64,000 bases of DNA from assembly GCA_031213475.1 (NCBI GenBank), contig JARUPZ010000009.1, forward strand, positions 5,365,601 to 5,429,600. The letters run 5' to 3'. The stretch's first letter is position 1. The number at the start of each line of letters is the position of its first letter. The translations under genes were made by a program, and so were the position numbers. Shown here in pieces: positions 50,157 to 58,880 of the stretch. The notes under the pieces were generated by a model that saw only the letters and a program-made list of their open reading frames with translations, ran no database searches and was not told where the DNA came from. Source of the stretch: Nereocystis luetkeana (Eukaryota > Sar > Phaeophyceae > Laminariales > Laminariaceae).

Positions 50157-50198
50157 AGCATAATGCTCATTCCGTCATTCGCATTATGCTAGGGGGCA
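50157..50198 (+). promoter_or_regulatory. Hairpin and polypurine tract before the 3' LTR
   Basis: AGCATAATGC at 50,157-50,166 pairs perfectly with GCATTATGCT at 50,181-50,190 (10 bp stem, 14 nt loop). It is followed at once by AGGGGGCA and the LTR. The purine tract should prime plus-strand cDNA. The adjoining stem is unusual. Confidence 0.65.
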
Positions 50199-50638
50199 TG
50201 TTACGGTTCGGTTGACCGTCTCAGGAGTTATGATGACATAGAGGCGTTTTCATATTGTAGCTCCGTTCCGGACGGAAGGTTTCATCCCCCTTCCGTCTCA
50301 CTCAGTTCCCGCGACCATCACCACGGTCACGGAACAAGCAATCGCTTACCATCTAGCCATCTCCAGTTGGAGCCTCTTCACAGAAGAACCACAAGCTCGC
50401 CCTACTCTCCTGGAGACCTAGGAGCGCACCTCTCGACTCGGTCGGACTCAAGCTCTGCTCTGTCACTGAGGTTGGTCATTGATGTCTCGTCTTTGTGTTC
50501 TCCTTTTGGGTTATGCATCTCTGAGTGGCAACCTGTGGTCCACAGATGCCACTCCTGCCAACTATTGCAGAACCCTACATGTGTTGCCTTGTGACAATGA
50601 CTTAAGACCTCAGCCCAGGTAGCCAGCTTTCCGTTTCA
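50199..50638 (+). repeat. 3' LTR
   Basis: 440 bp, no difference seen from the 5' LTR. Followed by GTAGGATCC, whose first four bases repeat the GTAG before the 5' LTR. Confidence 0.92.
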
Positions 50639-50642
50639 GTAG

Positions 50643-51633
50643 GATCCACGAGGCCAGGGTCAGCGTCGCAGTACGCTCGGCTTGTGCCCTTTGTACGCCG
50701 TACTCGATGTTGTGTGTATGGTTCCTGATTCCACCCTCATAATTTGAAGACGAAATATCTACAACCTCTGATATGACATACATGTATCCAACAGAGGTTC
50801 TCGTAGCAGGTGCCACCACTACTACTGACTGCTGTACAACTACAGCAGATCTCCTCCTGTTTCTCCGTCCCCTCGTCAGTAGGAGGGTAGGCCTGACAAT
50901 ATCACCTGCAGCACATGGCCCGAACGTAGGTGTGGACAGACAGGCGAAGTCTGCCTATATTATGACTACTCGTAGTTGGGTTTCGTTAGCTATTACGTAG
51001 GTAGAAAAAAGCTATAAAAACAAAGCCGTCTGCCTGCTGTGGACAGGCCCAGTCTGCCTGCTGTTGAGTGCTGCGGACAGGCTCAATCTTCCTGCTGTGG
51101 ATAGGCCCAGTCTTCCTGCTGTGGACAGGCCCAGTCTGCCTGCTGTGGACAAGCATAGTCTGCCTGCTGTGGGCAGGCACAGTGTGCATGCTGTGGACAT
51201 GCACAGTCTGCCTGCTGTCTGCCAGCTGTTGGCACAGGCACAAAAACCGGTATGATTTTGTATTTTGAACACGGCCCAGCACGGACATGTGCCTACACAC
51301 GTTGCCGCACCTAGCTCGACGAACTGTGAACGATTTTCCACCCCACTAGGACGAGGACGTGTCTTGCGTGTGTGTGCGTGCACAGAGCCCGCCGGGACTG
51401 GGTTTGGTGGCGTGTGCGTCGAGCGCGGTGGTGAAAGGTGGACCAAAAAATGTTGAATCCACACACCAACTGACACACACACACACACACATACAGAAAA
51501 AATCAAAACAGGCACCCTACCCTCATAACCGAGCCGTTATGAAGAGGCTTTTTTTTTTCCTTGGTTAAAAACCAAAGAAAAAAAGGCTCGCTTCGCTCGC
51601 TCGCCTCATTATAATGATTAATGATCGTCCACC
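50643..51633 (+). repeat. Palindromic element, left arm, inner part
   Basis: Continues the arm after the LTR insertion. It pairs with the right arm out to the 48 bp centre and includes a ~24 bp minisatellite (about 51,040-51,240: CCCAGTCTGCCTGCTGTGGA variants) and an AC run. It ends in GCTCGCTTCGCTCGCTCGCC and GATCGTCCACC. Confidence 0.8.
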
Positions 51634-51681
51634 GGCCGGGAACGACGCACCGGGTAATTTGGGGTGTGCTGCTTGCTGGTG
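51634..51681. other. Asymmetric 48 bp centre of the palindrome
   Basis: GC-rich spacer between the two arms, with GATCGTCCACC before it and GGTGGACGATC after it. Arms of about 2 kb around so short a spacer would extrude as a very large hairpin. Confidence 0.75.
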
Positions 51682-53486
51682 GGTGGACGATCTTTAATCA
51701 TTATAATGAGCGAGCGAGCGAAGCGAGAGTATTTTTTATTGGTTTTTAACCTACTTACTAGGAAAAAAAAAACTCTTCATAACGGCTCGGGTACGAGGTT
51801 AGGGTGCCTCGTTTTGAATGTGTGTGTGTGTCTGTGTGTGTGTTTGTGTTTGTGTGTGTGAGTTGGTGTGTGTAGTTCAACATTTTTTTGGTCCACCTTT
51901 CACCACCGCGCTCGACGCACACGTCACAAAATCCAGTACCCGCGGGCTCTGTGCACGCACACACACGTAACACACTTTCTCATCCTGGTGGGGTGGGAAA
52001 TCGTTCACAGTTCGTCGAGCTAGGTGCGGCAACGTGTGTAGGCACATGTCTGTGCTGGGATGTGTTCAAAACAAAAAATCAGAACGTTTTTTTTGTGCCG
52101 GTGCCAACAGCAGGCTGACTGGGCCTGTCCACAGCAGGAAGACTGGGCCTATCCACAGGAGGCAGATTGAGCCTGTCCGCAGCACTCCACAGCAGGCAGA
52201 CTGGGCCTGTCCACAGCAGGCAGATGGTTTTGTTTTTTTAGCTTTTTCTTCTACCTACGTAAAAACTAACGAAACCCAACTACGAGTAGTCATAGGCAGA
52301 CTTCGCCTGTCTGTCCACACCTACGTTCGGGCCATGTGCTGCAGGTGATATTGTCAGGCCTACCCTCCTACTGACGAGGGGACGGTGAAACAGGAGAAGA
52401 CCTGCTGTAGATGTTGTACAGCAGTCAGTAGTAGTGGTGGCACCTGCTACGAGAACCTCTGTTGGATACATGTATGTCATATCAGGTACCAGTACCAGGT
52501 ACTAGATATTTCGTCTTCAAATTATGGGGTGGAATCAGGAACCACAGAAACAACATCGAGTACGGTGTACAAAGGGCTCAAGGGTTAAGCCGACACAAGC
52601 CGAGCGTACTGCGACGCTGACCCTGGCCTCGTGGATCCTACTACTACTGCTTCTTCTGCTGTTTTGCAGCTGGAGAAGCTCTGATGTAGATGTTGCACAG
52701 CAGGGGTAGTTGTGGCCCCTGCTACGAGAAACTCTTCTTGGGCATGCCATGTTCGTGTTGTCGTCTCGAAAATATAATGCCGACTTTCGAGGTGTAAAGC
52801 AGGAAACATATTGAAGAACGAGTGCAGGGTACGTACTACAGTACGTATGTGTATATGCACGCGTACAAAGGGTGCAAGGGTTAGACCGACAAGCCGAGCG
52901 TACGGGGACGCTAACCCTGGCCGCGTGTGTCCTACTGCTACTGCTGCTGCTGCTGCTGCTGCTGTTATGGTGCGGGAGGCGCACTGCTGCTGTAGATGTC
53001 GTACATCGGTCCAAGTATAGTTGTGGTGGCACCTGCTACGAAAAATAGGCTCTCTTTGTTGGACAAAACATGTGAGATGCAGATTCAATTTGTGCTGAAT
53101 TCCAACCAGAAAACACTCTGCTGGACAAAACATGTCGAGTGTTGTGTGTTCTTTACTCCTTCTACCCGTCGACATCCAGCACCATAGCAGTGTCCGTGCC
53201 GATTCCTCAATCCCTAGAGAGATGCAAGTTCTGTGGTCACAGCAGTGCAGATTTTGTTTTCAAATTATTATGCCGGATTTCGATGTGGAAACCAGGATAC
53301 ACACGACCAAATCAAGTACTTTTTCATATATCAAGAGCCAGGAGAGGCCAAGAACATTTATTTATGAAAATTATTGAGATGCACCCACGACGGCGTACTG
53401 TTTTACTTGAGGTATTACTTCCACTCCAGAGGTATTGGAGCCTGTCCTGCGACCACGGACTGCATTGTACTGTGATTTAATGTGAT

Positions 53487-53550
<64 letters not shown>

Positions 53551-53742
53551 GTTGTACAAAGCAGTATTAATAGTACGCCCGTGGTAGATATTCCTTCGAG
53601 TTCGTTCGTCCAGCACAATAATATCTGGTGCAAAAGAAATCCGTATGCGCCCATCATGATGCATCCCAGATATGACTACTGCAGGTATTACCGAGGTCGC
53701 GCCTCATTTCCACCAACTACTAGCAGTATTGGGATCCAAAAT
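51682..53742 (-). repeat. Palindromic element, right arm (uninterrupted)
   Basis: Inverted partner of 39,619-51,633 without the LTR element. It preserves the empty target (CTCGTGGATCCTACTACTAC at 52,630-52,649). It differs by a (CAA)n expansion, fewer 24 bp minisatellite units (52,105-52,225) and a TACCAGGTA at 52,493. Confidence 0.8.
53486..53550 (+). repeat. (AAC)n microsatellite
   Basis: About 21 perfect AAC triplets in the right palindrome arm, absent from the equivalent site at about 39,780 in the left arm. Confidence 0.95.
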
Positions 53743-54488
53743 AAGTACAAAAGATTTGGACCATAGGATGATGGTTGTGGTGGTACGAGTATTAGAATCA
53801 CCCGGTAGCTGCAGAGTATATACCCTCTCAACACAAAAACACGTAATCATCTGCAACCCCGAAGGGGTGGTATTTACTGTGCAAGTTAGGTCCCTCTTTG
53901 TGTTGCAAATATAGCTCGTGGTGTCAAGAAAAACCCGCTTTTCCAAAGAACTAGGGTGCAGCATGGCGCGGGCGGTGTCATCTGGGCCGTCTCGGCCATG
54001 TCCCTCTCGGAGGGAAGATGCTGCGTGGGTCCTGGTACAAATATGATGACCGTGTCGGGCGTACGTACGCCTAAAAGAAGATTCTCTTTAGGGTCTTGTA
54101 CCTTCTTCTCTTGAATTTGCCCATTTTTGGTTTGGGCGGAAGACGAAGAACAAACCACAACAACAAGGTGCATCGGGCAGGCAGGCGCTGCGTCTTTGTG
54201 CGGGAGAAAAGGGATATGAACACATGCATGCCCCCTTCGCAATGAGTCGCGGGCCTACTGCACCCTCCCAGCAGGGTACTCGACGCGGGACGCTTTTTTT
54301 TGGTGTTCGTGCCACATCCCAAGCTCACTATTCACAACAAGATATTCATATTATTTCAACACATCCTACACAAAGAGCAGTACGTTATTCTGATGAAAAT
54401 GATCAATACGCTCTCATATTACGTATTTATACTACGAACGTATGTATATGCTCGAATGCAAAGATGGTTTGTTATTAAATACCAGGTA

Positions 54489-54929
54489 CCTGGTGTTTGT
54501 GGTATGCGGTAGCTTGATACGGGTCTGCGGATATTGGGGGTTTCATATTTAGCATATTTCATACCATGTATGTTGTTGGGTTTCGTATTTTGTATCGGGG
54601 CATTGTTTAGTATGCCTCGTGGATGGAGAGATAGAGCTGCTCCTCCGGGAGCAGACGATGATGTTAATGATACGGCCCAGGCATTGATGGCAATGATACT
54701 GCCTGTCTATATGTGAGTGGTGCAGCCGTTGACAATCTTGGTGCGGCTTACCTCCTGTGTGTGGTTTATGTGGTGGGGTCTCTGACAGGAAGGTATTGAT
54801 CCACCCGGTGTGTGTTTTGTGTGGCTTATTGTAACTGGTATTTTGTTTGTTCTTCCTCAACCATCATGGTGTAGACCACGCGTGTATCACGTGCACGCGT
54901 CCGACAGCTCCTGTGATCAAACACCTGGT
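54489..54929 (+). mobile_element. 441 bp element with CCWGG ends at a TA site
   Basis: Between TA (54,487-54,488) and TA (54,930-54,931) lies a segment starting CCTGGTGTTTG and ending CAAACACCTGG. The termini are inverted except for the central W. The left terminal-repeat arm lacks this block and has only a short AACAGGCACCTGG residue there. A TACCAGG directly precedes the element. It holds a 60-codon frame with a hydrophobic N-terminus but no recognisable transposase, so it would be non-autonomous. Confidence 0.5.
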
Positions 54930-55122
54930 ATACAGCGGTAGGCAGAACTACTGTTCATATCCATAATAATAATCAAACAATGAAATTCCGCTCCATCGCC
55001 CACTTGTGCTCCTTGGTCAGCCTCACGATGGTATTTATTTTTATTAATAGAAGCTTCGTGTGAGCGCTGCTCGCGGCCGGTCAAGCCCGTCTTTGCGCCA
55101 ACGGTACGGTGTACACACACCC

Positions 55123-55537
55123 TGTTCGTAGAGTCCAAACCTGGATGCCCTGACCACCACGTGGTCTGATGAGATTCTTTATTCTCGTTGTATTAGAGGA
55201 CAGAGGAGGAGAGAGAGAGCGGAGCCTAGCTCGTAGCTGGGAGCGGAGAACGGAGAGCGGAGAACGGAGTGCTTGAACTGTCCTCATGAACACACGGCAA
55301 AGTTCGCAATAACGCCTGCGAAGATAAACGCTACCCTCTACAACTTGTAACCGTCGCTACAGGAACGATCCAAACGAACACCCTCCCTGGCTCTTCACAG
55401 CAGTGACGAGACCGAAGAGACATTCAAGATTTGCTAGAACCTAAGAACAGCCAACGACAGTCCCGCAGGAGGAAACGCGGCCACCGGGTAAAAAACCCCT
55501 GTATAACACATATACTCCAAACCATTGCAATTGAACA
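55123..55537 (-). repeat. Probable 3' LTR of the copia element
   Basis: Begins TGTTCGTAGAG and ends ATTGAACA in plus orientation, i.e. TG...CA in both readings. The inner limit is inferred from the TGTTCAATTG start only, because the 5' LTR is not preserved for comparison. Confidence 0.4.
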
Positions 55538-55698
55538 ACGGCCGCATTCCAAACGATGACCATGGCCAGAAAATAAAATGCCAAGCTGTGCCCTACTCCC
55601 CCATGCCCCTCAAAGTAGCGCAGGGTTGGCGACCTGACAAATTATTCCTTGCATTACTCAAACATGGTACTCATCGAACAATGCCCATACATACCCCC

Positions 55699-57003
55699 TT
55701 ATTCGCCGTCCAAGGGCAGATTCAACAAGAACCTACGATGGGACTTAAAAGGGGTCGCAGCAAGGGATTTCGTCCAAATATCCGCGTGCTGCTCTTCCGA
55801 AGCTACGAACTGAATGTGGATCTTCTTAGCACGAAGTAGCTCTCTGACAAAATGAAAACGCACGTCAATATGCTTACTCCGCGCAGAACTAAGAGGGTTC
55901 TCAGCCAACGCTATGGCCCTCTGGTTATCCTCGAAAACCCGAACACATGATCCGCTTAGCTCTGGACAAAAAGACGACAACACCGCGCCCGTAGACAAAG
56001 CTTCCTTCACCCCTTCATCCAGGGCGACATACTCTGCTTCTGCTGTCGACAACGTAGCACACCTCTGCGTGCTACTTGCCCAACTGACGGCCGCACCCCC
56101 TAGGGTAATTCCAGTCCCCGATACAGAGCCCCTATCGTTCGACTTACCAGCATAATCAGCATCACTATACGCTGTCAAATCCAATCCCGAACCCCGCACA
56201 AAAGTCAATCCCATAAACCTGGTCCCATGGAGGTAAGCCATAATCTTGAAAACTGTCTTCCAGTGCCTCTCCGTTGGGTTGTGGGAGTGGCGCGCCACAA
56301 CACGCACAGCGTTCGAGATGTCCGGCCTCGTCATTGTCGACAGCCACATCAAGCTGACCACAGCCTCCCTGTACGGACAGTCTCCTCCAATTTCGCCCTC
56401 CTCTCTTGGACCTAGTTCCACACCGGGGGTCGCGGGGATGTCAGAGGATGAGTCAACACCAAAACGATTCAGCATGCTCTCTATAAACGCCTTCTGCTTA
56501 ATCTCCAATGTCCCCAACTCCCAGTCGCGTTTGAAAGCACAACCAGTATACCAAGTCAGTTCGCCGAGGTTATTTGTGGGGAATTTCGTAACTAGCGCGG
56601 CATGGAAATCTCTACATGTCTCGTCCGATCCTGCGATCACGATGTCATCTACATGGACGGCCATGATCAGTTCTACCTTGCCGTCCACAACCATGCGAAA
56701 AACACACGGATCAGACCTACACTGCTCCATACCGTACTCTACCACGGCTTCCACCAATATTCCGGCCCACTGCCGTCCGCTCTGCTTTAGACCATACAGT
56801 GATCTGTTCAAGCGGACGATCCTTCCTGACATGTCACCAAACCCACCAGGTAGTTTCAAGTATATCTCGGCGTCGAGTTTCGCGCGAACAAAAGCTTGCG
56901 CGACGTCTAGATGAAAAATCTTCAGACCATATTCGTTGGCAACAGTCGCCAGGATTTTAACTGACGCTGACGAAGGAGTTGGTGCAAACGTTTGAGTCAG
57001 CGC
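55699..57003 (-). pseudogene. 5'-truncated copia pol: reverse transcriptase and RNase H
   Basis: One open frame covers TFAPTP, LDVAQAF (motif A), SLYGLKQSGRQW, VHVDDIVIAG (motif C, with H in place of the usual Y of YVDD), then RNase H blocks YSDADYAG, STAEAEY, SKHIDVRFHFVR and HADIWTK, ending at 55,699. Gag, protease and integrase, which precede RT in copia elements, are missing. The catalytic aspartates are present and the remaining frame is undamaged, suggesting a fairly recent truncation. Reverse transcriptase would act in cytoplasmic particles. Confidence 0.9.
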
Positions 57004-57440
57004 TGACTGAGTAGCTCAGTGGTCTATCCTTTATAATCGAACAAAATATGCTCGGGGTTCGAGTCCGGCCTGACGTCGTATTTCCGCTTTTTCTGCTGTG
57101 GGCAGAAAAAGGGAAATCAGGTGGAGAGAACCACGATGAAAGAACACTCGACCAGAGAGTCGGAAGTGGAGTGAACCAGTTGAGTAAAAGAACTCACGAC
57201 TATGGAGGGGGACAATATTATGAAGGAAAAACTAGGCGCTGATTATGGGCTTGATCAACCTCGGAGGATGTTATCGGCGGGAGGCCGTATCGAGCCCAAA
57301 GGTACTTCTTTTGTTCGATTATAAAGGATAGACCACTGAGCTACTCAGTCAGCGCAAGACTGAGTAGCTCAGTGGTCTATCCTTTATAAATCGAACATGC
57401 TGACTGAGTAGCTCAGTGGTCTATCCTTTATAATCGAACA
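57003..57440 (+). repeat. Array of ~40 bp tRNA-head-like units
   Basis: GACTGAGTAGCTCAGTGG followed by TCTATCCTTTATAATCGAAC occurs at 57,005 (plus), inverted at 57,313-57,354, then twice more in plus at 57,358 and 57,401. The first and the inverted copy form ~45 bp inverted ends of a 350 bp unit. The array replaces the 5' part of the copia element and provides its right-hand CGAACA end. Confidence 0.7.
57012..57066 (+). promoter_or_regulatory. Pol III A and B box pair
   Basis: TAGCTCAGTGG at 57,012 matches the A-box consensus. GGTTCGAGTCC at 57,056 matches the B box, 44 bp downstream as in tRNA genes. Acceptor, D and T stems do not pair, so this is a tRNA-derived (SINE-like) head and not a functional tRNA. 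Confidence 0.5.
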
Positions 57441-57445
57441 CACCC

Positions 57446-58745
57446 TACCCTTCCGTATGCGTGCGGTGGTGTCGCGCATTCCCGCTATCTCGAGCTGCAG
57501 TTTTTCTCCGTCGCGGGTGCGAGGACTTGGGGTTGAACTCAAAAACCTGTCCAAACAACGTTCATCTTGCCGAGTTTGGACCTTGTTGCGTGCCCAGAAA
57601 AAACATGCACTTTTTGACAAGCTTCGTGTGAGCGCTGCTCGCGGCCGATGACGCCCGTCTTTGCGCCAGCGGCACGGTGGGCTCACATGCTGTACTTTAG
57701 TATGCGTGCTGTGCTGTCGCATGCTCTCCCTACTACTTGCAGCAGTTCTTCTCCGCCCCGTGTCCGAGTAGTTGGAGTTGAGCTCAAATCCGTCGAAACG
57801 GCCTTCATCTCGCAGTATGAATCTACCGTGTTTTTCAATTTTCCCCAATTTTCGGTGGCTACAAGCCAAAATATACACTACTTTACAGCCTTCGTGTAGG
57901 CGCGGCACACGGCCGATCAAGCCCCTCTTTGCGCCACCATCACATTGCGCACACATCCTACACTTTGGTAAGTGTGCCGCACTGTCGCTTGCTCTCCCTA
58001 CTTCGTGTAACAGTCGTTTTCCGTCGCGTGTACGAGGACTTGGAGTTGAGCTCGAAAACCCGTCCAAACAACATTCATTTTGCAGGATTTCGACACTTTT
58101 GCGTGCCCAAGAAAAATATACACTTTTTGACTATTAATAGCTTGGTGTGAGCGCTACTCGCTGCCGATCAAGCCCGTCTTTGCGCCAACGGCACGGTGTG
58201 CACACACCCTACCCTTTTTGGTATGCGTGCGGTGTTGTCGCGCATTCTCACTACTTGGAGCAGCAGTTCTGGTCCGTCGCGTGTACGAGGACGTGGGGGT
58301 TGAACTCAAAAACCCGTCCAAACTACGTCCATCTTGCAGAATTTCGACACTTTTGCGTGCCCAGAAAAAAGATGCACTTTTCGACATGCTTCGTGTGAGC
58401 GCTGCTCGCGGCCTATCAAGCCCGTCTTCGCGCCAGTAGCCCGGTATGCGCACAGGCTATACTTTGGTATGTGTGCGTCGCTGTCGCGTCTTCTCACTGC
58501 CTGCTGCAGTTCTTTTCCGTCCCGTGTCCGAGGAGTTCCATTTGAGCTCAAATCCGTCGAACCGAGATTCAGCTAGGAGAATTGTGACCCTCTGAGCTAT
58601 TTTCGGAGGCCAGAAAAAAGACACATTTTTTAGACGCTTCGTGCGAGCGCTGCACGCATATCTCGGGGTGAGTCCATGCTAAAGTTTGGAATGCATGGGA
58701 CGCCGTCGCGCGCTCTCTAGGGCGCGCTAGCATGTGTTAGGTGGG
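57446..58745 (-). repeat. ~250 bp subrepeats of the right arm
   Basis: GCTTCGTGTGAGCGCTGCTC-type blocks start at 57,621, 57,889, 58,140, 58,389 and 58,635. The unit begun at 55,053 is completed at 57,620 once the copia insert is removed (245 bp). The right arm has more units than the left. Confidence 0.8.
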
Positions 58746-58880
58746 TGGCACTGCTTGCAAATCTGATTTTTGGGACAATTCAACAACTTTTTCCGATTAA
58801 TTCCAATTCATGCTTCCGAGCATGGCCGTGCCCCAAATAAATGGCGAATCGCCCAGACCGTCCATACTGCTGCTCGGCGC

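Larger units (their letters stand above)
40559..50638 (+). mobile_element. Complete, young, non-autonomous Ty3/gypsy-type LTR element
   Basis: 10,080 bp from TG to CA with two 440 bp LTRs that are identical at every base I compared. Flanks are GTAG before and GTAG after, and the uninterrupted target is visible in the other palindrome arm near 52,636. It has a primer-binding site adjacent to the 5' LTR and an AGGGGGCA purine tract before the 3' LTR. The 9.2 kb interior lacks gag, protease, reverse transcriptase and RNase H. It holds satellite-like arrays, a broken integrase and a Tudor-like ORF. Such an element would have to be mobilised by a relative. Confidence 0.9.
55123..57440 (-). mobile_element. 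Truncated Ty1/copia element with 5 bp target duplication
   Basis: Bounded by TGTTCG at 55,123 and CGAACA at 57,440, with CACCC immediately outside both ends (55,118-55,122 and 57,441-57,445). Removing the insert restores the arm subrepeat, which is intact at 58,196. Contains a 3' LTR-like segment and the 3' half of pol. Where the 5' half should be there is a short array with Pol III box motifs. Confidence 0.8.
33620..58880. mobile_element. Composite foldback-like element with nested insertions
   Basis: Outer inverted repeats pair 33,620-35,455 with 58,880-53,762. Between them are a ~4.2 kb interior with exon-like islands (35.46-39.62 kb) and a second, palindromic element (39.62-53.74 kb) split by a complete LTR retrotransposon. 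The right arm is further interrupted by a CCWGG element and a truncated copia element. Long inverted ends made of tandem subrepeats are the hallmark of Foldback-type DNA elements. No transposase is recognised, and no clear target duplication is seen at the outer ends. Confidence 0.6.
53762..58880 (-). repeat. Right terminal inverted repeat of the large element, interrupted
   Basis: Reverse complement of 33,620-35,455. It is expanded by extra subrepeats and broken by the 54,489-54,929 and 55,123-57,440 insertions. The outer match reaches the GGCGAATCGCC region near 58,850. Confidence 0.8.

Noticed and set aside
55160..55200. Hammerhead ribozyme at CTGATGAG
   Set aside because: The conserved GAAA half of the core is missing downstream and stems I and III do not form.
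33620..58880. Polinton/Maverick element
   Set aside because: Long inverted ends fit, but no DNA polymerase B, capsid, ATPase or integrase gene is in the interior. The only integrase belongs to the nested LTR element.
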